A DNA stretch of 64,000 nt. It comes from Pseudoalteromonas sp. MSK9-3. Its GTDB lineage: Bacteria > Pseudomonadota > Gammaproteobacteria > Enterobacterales > Alteromonadaceae. Under the pieces are notes generated by a model. The model saw only the letters and a list, made by a program, of their open reading frames with translations. It was not told the DNA's origin and made no database searches. The translations under genes and the position numbers were made by a program. The stretch is from assembly GCF_003590335.1 (NCBI RefSeq), contig NZ_MIET01000022.1, forward strand, positions 62,001-126,000, given 5' to 3'. Every line of letters starts with the position of its first letter. The first letter of the stretch is position 1. Shown here in pieces: positions 45,991 through 55,230 of this stretch.

Positions 45991-47322
45991 ATGCCAAAAC
46001 AACGCAGCATAGAAAGTAATATTGCACGCCTGTCACTGATTTCAAACCTGATACTCATGGGCTTACTTATTATATCGCTGCTAGTGTCTGATATATCACA
46101 GTGGCTCATATTACTTATCGGTGTATTAAGCAGTTTGCTGGTGCTCTGGACAACACAACAAATAAAACAACGCTTAACCTATCAATCGAAAAGCCAAGCA
46201 AACTTACTGGAAGCACTCATTTGTGGTGATTATAGCTTGCGTGCTCGGCGCTTTCCCAACGATCATGGTGTATCACCTCTTACTAATACAATCAATCAAC
46301 TTGCTGAGCGCCTCAGCAAACAACGTTGGCAATCTGTAGAAAGTCAGCTGTTGGTACAAACCATATTAGAACACATTGATATTGCTATTTTGGCACTGGA
46401 TAAGCACCATTGTATTACCCTCTATAACCCAGCTGCTGAACACCTATTTGGCCAGAGTATTTCTCATGCACAAGCATCGCTTCCAAAGTCACTGCATATT
46501 GCAAAATCACTTAAGTGTGGAGCGCGTGAAGTAATTGAACTTAAAGTCCATGATCAACTTACCAAATTTAGCTTACAGGTCGAGCAGTACAAAGACAGTG
46601 GCCAGACTAACAAGCTATTACTTATTAGTAATGTACACACGATACTTCGCACCGAACAACAGCATGCATGGCAACACCTTATCCGTGTAATAAGCCATGA
46701 GATCAATAATTCTTTATCTCCCATCAGCTCAATCAGTCAAACGTTATGCAAAGTCATTGGCAAACAGCCACCATACCCACAACAAAACCAGCTTATTAGT
46801 AGCCTACAATTAATAGAAAAACGGGCATCTGGGCTAGGTACTTTTATTGAAGGGTATCAACAAATTGCTAAACTACCAGACCCTACTTTAGCGCCTTGTG
46901 TTTTGTCATCATTACTGAAAAAGTGTACTACTTTGTTTCCAGATATACGCAGTGATATCTCACCAAGCTGCAATATCACCCTAAACATTGATGTGATTCA
47001 GTTTGAACAAGTGCTGATCAATGTATTTAAAAATGCCTGTGAAGCCACACCAACAGAGACACAAACACACATAGATATTCACTGTTATCAGACCCCGAAG
47101 AAAATACATATCACCCTTACTGACAATGGGTTGGGAGTCAATAATGCTGAAAACCTATTCGTGCCTTTTTACAGTACAAAAGCACAAGGGTCGGGGATTG
47201 GGTTAGTATTGTGCCGACAAATCATTGAAGCCCATCAAGGCCGGCTATCTTTGGAAAATAACCCCTCAAGAACAGGCTGCATTTTAACCATTGAACTACC
47301 TTTACAAAGCAGTATGTCGTAA
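45991..47322 (+). CDS. Sensor histidine kinase, partner of the NtrC-family regulator
   Basis: 443 residues. Two close membrane helices at about 15-32 and 37-55 with almost no periplasmic loop, so it probably senses the membrane or cytoplasm. A PAS-like domain follows at about 125-215 (DIAILALDKHHCITLYNPAAEHLFG). The H-box has the phospho-His in VISHEINNSLSPI, then NVFKNACEA (N box), DNGLGVNNA (G1) and GSGIGLVLCR (G2). The gene arrangement and distance from the efflux operon suggest that the pair responds to envelope stress or to the transported compound. Confidence 0.92.
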   Translation: MPKQRSIESNIARLSLISNLILMGLLIISLLVSDISQWLILLIGVLSSLLVLWTTQQIKQRLTYQSKSQANLLEALICGDYSLRARRFPNDHGVSPLTNTINQLAERLSKQRWQSVESQLLVQTILEHIDIAILALDKHHCITLYNPAAEHLFGQSISHAQASLPKSLHIAKSLKCGAREVIELKVHDQLTKFSLQVEQYKDSGQTNKLLLISNVHTILRTEQQHAWQHLIRVISHEINNSLSPISSISQTLCKVIGKQPPYPQQNQLISSLQLIEKRASGLGTFIEGYQQIAKLPDPTLAPCVLSSLLKKCTTLFPDIRSDISPSCNITLNIDVIQFEQVLINVFKNACEATPTETQTHIDIHCYQTPKKIHITLTDNGLGVNNAENLFVPFYSTKAQGSGIGLVLCRQIIEAHQGRLSLENNPSRTGCILTIELPLQSSMS

Positions 47323-47449
47323 CACGGATCATTCATCACCTATTAATCACAGTAAGGGTTCAATAACCATGTAATCAATTTTGCTATATACAGTGGCTTA
47401 TCAATGCTAAATTAGCGCCTAATCATCTGATGTCTTTGATAAGTTTAGT

Positions 47450-49282
47450 ATGGCACTCACAAAAATTTTAAACCCTTTAGGTATCGTATTCGCTATGGCA
47501 TTTAACCACCTTGCAGTCGCAAACACATCCGTCACCCAGCAGCTAGGCCAAAAGCTTATGCTCGACTTTCGCTACTACTGTGACTCTGGTAACAGTAAAG
47601 CCTGTCGCAACCCAATGACCCAATTGCCTCAAGAACTGGCGAACGCGATCACCAAATATCATATTGGCGGCGTTATTTTATTTGCCGAAAATGTACAAGA
47701 TACCGCTCAAATTGTCACATTAAACACTGCTTTACAAAATGCCGCTACGCAACCTTTGTTTATCGCCATTGATCAAGAAGGAGGGCGGGTTGCTAGAATA
47801 AATAGAGAAGTTGCCACGTCATTTACTGGCAACATGAGTATTGGTGCAACTTATCCAAAACAGGGTACCTATTATGCGACACAAGTCGCTAAGGTAATTG
47901 GTAAAGAACTTAATAGTTTGGGAATTAACGTCAACTTTGCACCCACGGTTGATGTAAATATGAATGCCGCCAACCCCGTTATTAACGTGCGCTCTTTTTC
48001 GGAAAACCCGGATGAAGTCGCAAAACTGGGGGCTGCGCAAGTGGTCGCATTTGAAAATGAACAGGTTATTTCTGCGCTAAAACACTTTCCAGGGCATGGC
48101 GACACCCATGTTGATAGCCATACAGGTTTACCTCGGGTTGATCATGATAAAAAAACGATTTGGCAAAATGATTTAGCGCCATTTAAATATATTATTGATA
48201 AGCATGCCCCTGGCATGATCATGACGGCACACATTCAATACCCCGCGCTTGATGACTCTGTGCTTGAAAACAAACAAGGAGAAAAAATGCTCAAACCGGC
48301 AACGATGTCTCGGGCGATCATGCATGATTTGCTTCGTACAGAGCTGAACTACCAAGGTGTGGTGGTCACAGACGCGCTTGATATGGCGGGCATAAGCGAT
48401 TTTTTTGACCCTGAAACAGCTGTGGTTGAAACATTTAAAGCTGGCGTTGATATTGCGCTGATGCCGATTGCGATCAGAACACCTGATGATATAAAAAAGC
48501 TTGATAAGCTGTTCACTAGACTCGTAAATGCAGTGAACGCAAATACATTAGATAAAAATGAGTTAGCAGAGTCAGCACAGCGCATTGCAGCGTTAAAGCA
48601 GCGCTTTCTAAGCCAGCCTTCAACGTTATCTGTCAATATTGCTCATGCAACGCTTGGTAACCCGAGTCATCGTAAGCTAGAAGCTGATTTAGCACTCGCT
48701 GCCATCACGCAAGTAAAAAATAACCAATTACTCCCCATCAAACCAGCTAATAAGCCTCTGCCACTCAAGCATATTCACCTTATTATGCCCGACACACGTA
48801 AATGTGTTGCCTTAGAACAAGCACTGCAAAACTTAAGCGATAATGCCTTTGCAATTACGTGTAGCAGTTTGCAGGGATTTGATAGTTCAGTGAGTAAAAA
48901 TATCATTAAGCAAGCCGATGTAGTAATTGCCGCGCATGCGAGCCCGCAGCAAAGTGCCGTAGAGATTGGCGGAATGGATGACATCGCAGAGGTGTCAGCA
49001 CACAGCTTATCTCGCCACGAGCAACCAAAAGCACTTCGCGCACAGCTTGAGTATGCCAAACAATTACAAAAGCCTGTACTGTTCATTAGCTTACGTGCTC
49101 CCTATGAAATTACAGACTATGCACCACTCAGTGACGCAATTTTGGCAAGCTATGCCTATAATATTGATATCGACAATAAAAATCAGGTAGCTGGCCCTGC
49201 ATTTACTGCGCTTGCTCGGGTCATATTAGGCCTTGACGTTGCACACGGTAAATTACCTGTCACGGTGCCACTGCCTAAATAA
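47450..49282 (+). CDS. Secreted GH3-family beta-N-acetylhexosaminidase-like enzyme
   Basis: 610 residues: signal peptide to about residue 25, then a GH3 TIM-barrel domain with FIAIDQEGGRVAR, ALKHFPGHGDTHVDSHTGLP (the His-Asp loop typical of NagZ-type GH3 enzymes) and the nucleophile region GVVVTDALDMAGI. A second alpha/beta sandwich domain follows (about 400-610), which single-domain NagZ of Gram-negatives lacks. It probably releases GlcNAc from peptidoglycan fragments or chitooligosaccharides in the periplasm. The YcsI-like gene starts 20 bp downstream, so they may be one operon. Confidence 0.88.
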   Translation: MALTKILNPLGIVFAMAFNHLAVANTSVTQQLGQKLMLDFRYYCDSGNSKACRNPMTQLPQELANAITKYHIGGVILFAENVQDTAQIVTLNTALQNAATQPLFIAIDQEGGRVARINREVATSFTGNMSIGATYPKQGTYYATQVAKVIGKELNSLGINVNFAPTVDVNMNAANPVINVRSFSENPDEVAKLGAAQVVAFENEQVISALKHFPGHGDTHVDSHTGLPRVDHDKKTIWQNDLAPFKYIIDKHAPGMIMTAHIQYPALDDSVLENKQGEKMLKPATMSRAIMHDLLRTELNYQGVVVTDALDMAGISDFFDPETAVVETFKAGVDIALMPIAIRTPDDIKKLDKLFTRLVNAVNANTLDKNELAESAQRIAALKQRFLSQPSTLSVNIAHATLGNPSHRKLEADLALAAITQVKNNQLLPIKPANKPLPLKHIHLIMPDTRKCVALEQALQNLSDNAFAITCSSLQGFDSSVSKNIIKQADVVIAAHASPQQSAVEIGGMDDIAEVSAHSLSRHEQPKALRAQLEYAKQLQKPVLFISLRAPYEITDYAPLSDAILASYAYNIDIDNKNQVAGPAFTALARVILGLDVAHGKLPVTVPLPK

Positions 49283-49302
49283 CACTTTTGGGGGCCTTAA
49301 TT

Positions 49303-50100
49303 ATGGATCCATCGGCATCATTAACCGCACCACATGCGATACGAAAAATGATCCGAGAAGGTGACTATTCTGGCCCCACTATTGGCTTTGTGCCTGGTTT
49401 TACACAGTGCAATATTATTATTTTACCAAAAGAATACGCCTATGATTTTTTGCAGTTCTGTCATTTAAACTCAGATGCATGTTCGCTGATGGCCTACAGC
49501 CCAGCACCCGGTGCTTATACCCTAGATACCCTAGGTAAAGACATCGACATTCGTACTGACATCCCCCGTTATCGCGTGTTCAAACAAGGTCAATTGATAG
49601 AGGATGTACATGATATTTCGCCTATCTGGCAATCTGATTTGGTCACATTTGCCTTAGCCAGTTACCTGAGCTACGACTATGCACTCGATTGTGCAGGATT
49701 AAAACACACTTCAATCAACCCTCTACATGGCTTGCCCTTATATATTTCAACGTTACCTTGTCAGTCGGCAGGCATTTTTTCAGGGTTTAATGTCGTCAGT
49801 ATGCGCGCATTTAGGCCTGATGAAATTGTAAAAGCAGTACAAGTAGGGGCTATTAATCGCTCACCTCATGGTATTCCCGTACACTTTGGTACGCCTTCCG
49901 ATATTGGAATTTTTGATTTAGCTAAACCCGCATTTGGTGAACCCATAGAAGTCACCGACAAAAAAGTACCGGTATTTTGGACATCTAACATGTCCGCCCA
50001 ACTCGCTATTACCAAAATCGCCCCAAAATTGTGTATTATTAACAGCCCTGAACACTTGTTGGTAACCGATCAGCAAGATGTGAGCTTAGCAATAAAATAA
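49303..50100 (+). CDS. YcsI-like D-glutamate cyclase/hydro-lyase family protein
   Basis: 265 residues. The segment GFVPGFTQCNIIILPKEYAYDFLQFCHLN is the hallmark of the YcsI/UPF0317 family; MSAYSPAPG-like MAYSPAPG and INRSPHGIPVHFG follow. Homologues are annotated as hydro-lyases, and the eukaryotic relative is D-glutamate cyclase, which makes 5-oxo-D-proline. ATG 49303 is used because the family starts about there. The partner gene pxpA (5-oxoprolinase subunit) begins 9 bp downstream, which fits a 5-oxoproline route: cyclise D-Glu, then open the ring. Confidence 0.82.
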   Translation: MDPSASLTAPHAIRKMIREGDYSGPTIGFVPGFTQCNIIILPKEYAYDFLQFCHLNSDACSLMAYSPAPGAYTLDTLGKDIDIRTDIPRYRVFKQGQLIEDVHDISPIWQSDLVTFALASYLSYDYALDCAGLKHTSINPLHGLPLYISTLPCQSAGIFSGFNVVSMRAFRPDEIVKAVQVGAINRSPHGIPVHFGTPSDIGIFDLAKPAFGEPIEVTDKKVPVFWTSNMSAQLAITKIAPKLCIINSPEHLLVTDQQDVSLAIK

Positions 50101-50109
50101 GGTAAGAGC

Positions 50110-50862
50110 ATGCTGTTAAATTGTGACTTAGGTGAAAGCTTTGGTGCGTGGACGATGGGGCTTGACCATAAAGCGATGGCCGAAATTGATTGTGCCAATA
50201 TTGCCTGTGGTTTTCACGGAGGAGACCCAGATGTCATCGCAGCAACGCTGCAATTAGCAAAAAAACATAATGTCATGATTGGCGCGCATCCTAGTTACCC
50301 CGATAAACAAGGCTTTGGACGACGTTCAATGCAAATGCAGCCATTAGAGCTTATCAACTGCTTACACTACCAAATTGCAGCCCTTGAGGGCATGGCAAAA
50401 GTACAACAGTTAACACTCAATTATGTAAAGCCCCATGGCGCGCTTTACAACGATATGATGCGTGATAACGCGATTTTAAATGTGGTTTTAGAGGCTGTGT
50501 CTACTTACCCAAGCGATCTAAAATTAATGATGCTCGCAACCGCTAAACAAAATGAACATCGAAAACTCGCAGAGAAATATGGTGTTGCTTTGTTATTTGA
50601 AGCATTTGCAGACCGATTGTATACCGATGAGGGACTGTTAAGCCCTCGCAGTGAAGCCAATGCAGTTCATGATACTCCTGCTCTACTGGCACAAGTAACG
50701 CAACTTATTAATCAGCACAGTGTACAAACTAGCTCAGGCAATGAGCTGTCTTTAATGGCAGATACTTTATGTGTGCACGGTGATAATGAGGCCAGTATCT
50801 CGCTAGTCAAAGAGATCAGAGGTTTATTAAATAAAGCCGCTTCTTCAAGTTCAATGGCGTAA
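50110..50862 (+). CDS. pxpA: 5-oxoprolinase subunit A (LamB/YcsF family)
   Basis: 250 residues. The start LLNCDLGESFGAW, IACGFHGGDP, IGAHPSYPDKQGFGRR, YVKPHGALYN and FADRLYTDEGLL are the conserved motifs of PxpA. The enzyme splits 5-oxoproline with ATP to glutamate together with PxpB and PxpC. Neither pxpB nor pxpC is in the window, unlike the usual pxpBCA cluster. Its stop codon lies inside a GTAAAGCCCCTTTAC hairpin (50859-50873). Confidence 0.9.
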   Translation: MLLNCDLGESFGAWTMGLDHKAMAEIDCANIACGFHGGDPDVIAATLQLAKKHNVMIGAHPSYPDKQGFGRRSMQMQPLELINCLHYQIAALEGMAKVQQLTLNYVKPHGALYNDMMRDNAILNVVLEAVSTYPSDLKLMMLATAKQNEHRKLAEKYGVALLFEAFADRLYTDEGLLSPRSEANAVHDTPALLAQVTQLINQHSVQTSSGNELSLMADTLCVHGDNEASISLVKEIRGLLNKAASSSSMA

Positions 50863-50873
50863 AGCCCCTTTAC
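50859..50873. repeat. Recurring GTAAAGCCCCTTTAC hairpin
   Basis: Same 15-bp palindrome as in the core of 861-885; a one-change copy lies at 61572-61586. In all three cases it is at the 3' end of a plus-strand gene. Confidence 0.6.
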
Positions 50874-50970
50874 ACTCAATTGCTACAATAACAGTAAGAG
50901 CGCGCTAAATAGCCAGAAAAAGACCTAACGCACGTTGTTGTACATTCTATTAAATAATCCTCAAGCCATA

Positions 50971-51000
50971 AAAAAACCGGGCTAATTCAGCTCGGTTTTT
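50971..51000. terminator. Bidirectional terminator between pxpA and the yebC-family gene
   Basis: AAAACCGGGCT and AGCTCGGTTTT (one G-T mismatch) with A and T runs at both ends, located between convergent genes. Confidence 0.8.
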
Positions 51001-51019
51001 CGTATCTAACTAACTGCAA

Positions 51020-51745
51020 TTATGCATTTACAATCGCATTGTGATAAACGTTTTGTACGTCGTCACAATCTTCAAGCATACCCATGAACTTTTCGAAATT
51101 TGCGATATCATCTTCATTCGTTATTTCAACTTGAGTCTGCGGAACAAAAGTGATCTCGTCTACTTCAAAGTTGATGTCAGGGAATGCGTCTGTAAGGGCT
51201 GTTTTCGCTTTGAAATATTCTGTATGAGGTGCAAACACTGAAACTTTTCCGTCTTCAACTTCCACGTCAGTTACATCAACATCTGCCATCATAAGCGCTT
51301 CTAAAACCGCTTCATCGTCGTCACCAGCAAAACCAAGTATAGAAAAATGGTCAAACATATGCGCGACACAACCTGGGCTGCCGATCTTTGAATCTGTTTT
51401 TGTAAACGGTAAACGCACGTCTTTTATCGTACGATTAGGGTTGTCAGTTAAACAATCCACAATGACCATACAGTTGCCAGGGCCATAGCCTTCGTAACGT
51501 GCTGGTGAATAGTCTTCACCCGCACCACCAGCTGCTTTTTCTAACGCTTTATCAATAACATGTGCTGGAACTTGATCTTTTTTCGCTTTTTCTATTAAAC
51601 GACGTAAAGACTGGTTTGTGTCTGGATCAGAGCCACCATTTTTCGCGACAACGTAAATTTCTTTACCGTATTTTGAGTTTACTTTGGTTTTTGCCGCCGC
51701 CGTTTTTGCCATGGCGTTCTTGCGGACTTCAAATGCTCTGCCCAT
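51020..51745 (-). CDS. YebC/PmpR-family protein (YeeN-like)
   Basis: 241 residues. The N-terminus [30 protein letters not shown] is of the YeeN type and not the GHSKWANI type of YebC proper. Conserved motifs are [47 protein letters not shown] and [11 protein letters not shown]. Members bind DNA or ribosomes; recent work links some to translation of proline stretches. It is single in the minus-strand direction, with a terminator at 50971-51000. Confidence 0.9.
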   Translation of the reverse strand: MGRAFEVRKNAMAKTAAAKTKVNSKYGKEIYVVAKNGGSDPDTNQSLRRLIEKAKKDQVPAHVIDKALEKAAGGAGEDYSPARYEGYGPGNCMVIVDCLTDNPNRTIKDVRLPFTKTDSKIGSPGCVAHMFDHFSILGFAGDDDEAVLEALMMADVDVTDVEVEDGKVSVFAPHTEYFKAKTALTDAFPDINFEVDEITFVPQTQVEITNEDDIANFEKFMGMLEDCDDVQNVYHNAIVNA

Positions 51746-51837
51746 CTTAATTCTCGTTTTATAAATTAAATTGCCAAGATTTTAACAAGACTGAGTCAAA
51801 TGAGCTAGAGCGGATGTAACTTTGTCCGACGATAAAA

Positions 51838-52470
51838 TTAACGATGGGCTAAAATGAGCTCTGGTAACTCATTAAAATGCCGTAAAATGTATTGTGCTTC
51901 GGTGGCATAGGTTGGTACATCATCTGGGGCATAAAAACAGGCTCGCATACTCGCATTATGCGCTGCTTGAATGTCGTATAGGTAGTCGCCCACATAAATA
52001 CAGTGCTCTGCATTAAAGCCCCATTGCTTCGCAATATCTAGCAAAGCGGTTGGATCTGGCTTTGCAGGAGCATCATCTCGCGTGATCAAATGTGAAATTG
52101 ATATCGCGCATTGTTTCAATTTAAGCTCTGCCGCTTTTCCATAATTTCGCGTCACAATGGCCATGGGAATACCCAGTTTATCAAGCTGCTCTAAGCTTTC
52201 TTGAACACCGGGCAGTACCTGTGAATGCTGCGCGTCCATTAGCTCATGCTGATGTACGATATGCATGGCTTCTTCGCGCATGTAGGGTGACGGCAAGTTC
52301 TCTATGTATGTTAATAGGTCTTGGTCATGCGGACATCCAATTTGCGCTTTAATAATTGAAAAATCGAGTGACGAGCTAACCAGCGTGCCGTCTAGGTCGA
52401 AAATAACGCCCTTTATTTGTGGTTGGATCACTGCTTTAATATCTCGTTGCATTGCCGTTACATGTCCCAT
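51838..52470 (-). CDS. HAD-family phosphatase (phosphoglycolate phosphatase-like)
   Basis: 210 residues. HAD motif I is FDLDGTLVSSS with the nucleophile Asp; motif II is in AIVTRNYG (Thr); the motif III Lys and motif IV acidic pair lie in APAKPDPTALL and IYVGDYLYDIQAA. The cap helices are short. The likely substrate is a small phosphorylated metabolite. ATG 52470 is preferred (AGGGA 6 nt upstream) over a TTG at 52485. The gap to the yebC-family gene is 92 bp. Confidence 0.85.
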   Translation of the reverse strand: MGHVTAMQRDIKAVIQPQIKGVIFDLDGTLVSSSLDFSIIKAQIGCPHDQDLLTYIENLPSPYMREEAMHIVHQHELMDAQHSQVLPGVQESLEQLDKLGIPMAIVTRNYGKAAELKLKQCAISISHLITRDDAPAKPDPTALLDIAKQWGFNAEHCIYVGDYLYDIQAAHNASMRACFYAPDDVPTYATEAQYILRHFNELPELILAHR

Positions 52471-52681
52471 GGTTTCCCTGCCCAAAAAGCGTGTGTGGAT
52501 ATAACCTTAGTTTACGATATCCTAGCTTGCAAAGATCACCTAACAATGAAATTTTCTCACCACATATTCGTTCGATTTGACTAGGGGCAGTTGATCTTTT
52601 AGGCCTGTTTTTTGGGCCGTAACCTGGCATTTTTACTCGAATTTATAACAATGGCAGGGCAGAATTCAATTAGCCGCCGAG

Positions 52682-53317
52682 TTAGGGCTCAAGGTTAACC
52701 GACAACCAATCGTCATTACCATCAAAATGTAATGAACGCGTCGTATTGTGCACTTTAAAATTCACCATATTAACTTGCGCACACCATACATCTCGTAGCA
52801 CTGTATTTTGCATACTTAACCGGGCGATATCATCAGGTAAGGTTGACTGCTGATAAACAAAGAAAAACGGCTTATGAATACGCGCCCCAGCATTGCGTAA
52901 CGTTAATAACTGACCATTAGGCTGCTTTAACCGAATATGCGCGTGGACATACTCTGCAAACTTATTTTGCGCAGTCCGATCGGAGAATATATCGGCCTCG
53001 TCGCCAAATAAATGTGCCACGGCGTGTTCCACATCATGTAAATAGTAACGATGTGTCAATTCTAACTCGCTACTGGTCTCATTCAAAACGACTGTGCTGA
53101 GTGCCGCTTTTAATTGGTGAGCATGACCACTGAGTGGCAACCACAGTAAAAAAGCCCCAATGAGCACTGTGCAACGGCCTCGCTTTATTGCAGGTTTTAT
53201 ATTTACTGAATTGTGCTGCCGCGGGGTTATCAAAATAGCTTCCTTAAATATGCCTGTTAAAACATCAAAATAGACGTATAAATAGCCGTTCATGCCCAGC
53301 ATTGAAGACATGCTCAT
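52682..53317 (-). CDS. DUF6702-like exported protein, start uncertain
   Basis: Up to 211 residues. A hydrophobic segment GRCTVLIGAFLLWLPLSGHAHQ ends in a signal-peptide-like AHA site near residue 67, followed by LELTHRYYLHDVEHAV and a beta-rich domain of about 140 residues. This resembles DUF6702, a family of exported proteins of unknown function often beside metalloproteases. The ORF is open from ATG 53317, but that start leaves about 45 residues in front of the signal. A later start is possible, though I see no good ribosome-binding site for one. Confidence 0.6.
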   Translation of the reverse strand: MSMSSMLGMNGYLYVYFDVLTGIFKEAILITPRQHNSVNIKPAIKRGRCTVLIGAFLLWLPLSGHAHQLKAALSTVVLNETSSELELTHRYYLHDVEHAVAHLFGDEADIFSDRTAQNKFAEYVHAHIRLKQPNGQLLTLRNAGARIHKPFFFVYQQSTLPDDIARLSMQNTVLRDVWCAQVNMVNFKVHNTTRSLHFDGNDDWLSVNLEP

Positions 53318-53444
53318 TGATGACCAATTTAGCTAATCTAGCAAATAAAACGCTCAGCAAATAGTCTAATTTTATTACAGTTAATGAGATAATGTAACAA
53401 TAACAGAAACATGGAAAATAACACGCTATTCAGCTGTGATTAAT

Positions 53445-53461
53445 TACTTTAGACTAAAGTA
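53445..53461. promoter_or_regulatory. Palindrome in a gene-free stretch
   Basis: TACTTTAG-A-CTAAAGTA, perfect 8-bp arms, in the 400-bp AT-rich gap 53318-53718. Possibly an operator for the divergent genes; nothing else recognisable is in the gap. Confidence 0.35.
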
Positions 53462-53718
53462 CAAGTGAAAACGTTTAAAAACTCGACTTTACTGGGCTAA
53501 TTCAAGCATTCAAAGGCGTGCCATTGTGATATTTTTGAAAGTTATTATGCCCATTTTTGAAATAAATAAAGAAAGGGCAAAAAAAGTATTGATATTTGGA
53601 CCAATTTATCTTTAAAATCGCGCTCTTTTTTATTTCAGAGAAAATGAGGCCTGAAAAGTTGGCGTTAGTTTTGCTCTGTAATTTATACCCGTTTAGTCAT
53701 AGACAAGTGGTGAGCAGT

Positions 53719-53958
53719 ATGGATTTTTATATCCTAAAAAAACAAGAAAAATTAGTTGCCATCCCTGCAGATGAGCAAAGCTGCAAGCAATATTTAGATG
53801 AAGGCTACTTTTATGTAGATAAAATCGCTGCTTGTAATGAAAAGTCTGCATTAAAAAGGCAACAGGCAAAACAAAATAGGTTTTTTAAAACACCTACTTT
53901 ATTGTTATTGCTTGTTTTACCAATCATTATTTTTGCTTCGTTACAGATAACCCGTTAA
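53719..53958 (+). CDS. Small tail-anchored membrane protein, unknown
   Basis: 79 residues from ATG 53719 (GGTGAG about 7 nt upstream). A soluble N-terminal part (MDFYILKKQEKLVAIPADEQ, then CKQYLDEGYFYVDKI) is followed by a charged linker and a single C-terminal membrane helix (TPTLLLLLVLPIIIFASLQ). The frame is open 41 codons further back, but that stretch has no good start. No family recognised. It lies 54 bp upstream of sbcD. Confidence 0.6.
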   Translation: MDFYILKKQEKLVAIPADEQSCKQYLDEGYFYVDKIAACNEKSALKRQQAKQNRFFKTPTLLLLLVLPIIIFASLQITR

Positions 53959-54012
53959 ACAAATCTGCTTTGCAATGCTATATTAGCGTCTCGATGAGTA
54001 TAGGGACGCTTA

Positions 54013-55230
54013 ATGAAAGTACTGCACACCTCCGACTGGCACCTTGGTCAGCAATTTTATGAACATAATCGGACACAAGAGCATAACGCTTTTCTCTCTT
54101 GGCTTTGCAATACGCTTGCTGAGCAAGTAATTGATGTATTGGTGATTGCAGGGGATATATATCATACTGCAACCCCTCCAGCCTACGCAGAGCAGCAACT
54201 ATACACCTTCATTAAACACGCCAAAGCGAGTCGCCCAGCTTTGCAAGTCGTGATCATCGCCGGTAATCATGACTCAGCAAATCGCATCGAAACAGCCAAA
54301 CCCCTATTGCAAGCGTTTGATACCCACGTTGTTGGCAGATATAACAAACATGCACCTGAGGATGTTGTGTTATCCATTACAAGCGAGCAAGGGCCTTTAA
54401 CAGTTGTCGCAATGCCCTTTTTACGCGCTGGCGATTTAACACTTGATAACCAACTTCCAGATGCTTATCAGCAAGGGGTTGGTACAGCCTATCACGAGAG
54501 CATTTCCCATGCGCTGTCGATTAAGCAAGGCCCTTTATTGGTTATGGGACACCTGCATGCCAAAGGCGGGGATATCTCCAGTGATTCAGAGCGCAATATC
54601 GCGATAGGTGGGTTTGACTCTATCAACGCCTCTATATTTTCAGACCATGCAGATTACGTCGCACTGGGTCATTTACACAAATCACAACGCGTCGCAAAAA
54701 GCGAATTCATACGATATTGCGGCACGCCAATGCCCATGTCGTTTTCAGAACGGCACTATCAACATCAGGTACTCATAGCGCAATTTAATGCCCAAACCTG
54801 CACGTCTGTAACACCGTTACTGGTACCACGCTATCAAGATGTGTGCTTATTACCCGAAAAAGGCAGTGCAACCCTTGATGAACTGTGCAAGTTAATAAGC
54901 CAACTACCGAGCGAGCAAGATACCCCCCCTCTTTATGTACGCTTGCGGCTAAACGCCACAGAAACAGACAGTCAGTTTCGCGCAAAAATAGATGAGGCGT
55001 TAGCTGGCAAACATGTGCTTTTTTGCGGTATTGAACGTGTGCGAACCAATGCTGATCATGATCAACAAGCACAATTTGACGATTTGGGCCGTGTGGAGCA
55101 GCTCGATCCCGCTCAGTTACTCGATTTGGCATTTAAACACCATATGGGGAGCGCTGAGCAAGTGCCCGACGCAATACAACAGTGCTTAGCTCACGTACTC
55201 ACTACATTGGATGAGGTAGACCAATCATGA
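54013..55230 (+). CDS. sbcD: SbcD nuclease subunit
   Basis: 405 residues. Mre11-type phosphoesterase motifs: LHTSDWHLGQQF, VIAGDIYHT, IIAGNHDSANR, MGHLHAKGG and VALGHLHKSQ, which bind two Mn ions. With SbcC it degrades hairpins and double-strand ends and so cleaves long palindromes at the replication fork. The stop overlaps the sbcC start by 4 nt (ATGA), giving coupled translation. Confidence 0.96.
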   Translation: MKVLHTSDWHLGQQFYEHNRTQEHNAFLSWLCNTLAEQVIDVLVIAGDIYHTATPPAYAEQQLYTFIKHAKASRPALQVVIIAGNHDSANRIETAKPLLQAFDTHVVGRYNKHAPEDVVLSITSEQGPLTVVAMPFLRAGDLTLDNQLPDAYQQGVGTAYHESISHALSIKQGPLLVMGHLHAKGGDISSDSERNIAIGGFDSINASIFSDHADYVALGHLHKSQRVAKSEFIRYCGTPMPMSFSERHYQHQVLIAQFNAQTCTSVTPLLVPRYQDVCLLPEKGSATLDELCKLISQLPSEQDTPPLYVRLRLNATETDSQFRAKIDEALAGKHVLFCGIERVRTNADHDQQAQFDDLGRVEQLDPAQLLDLAFKHHMGSAEQVPDAIQQCLAHVLTTLDEVDQS

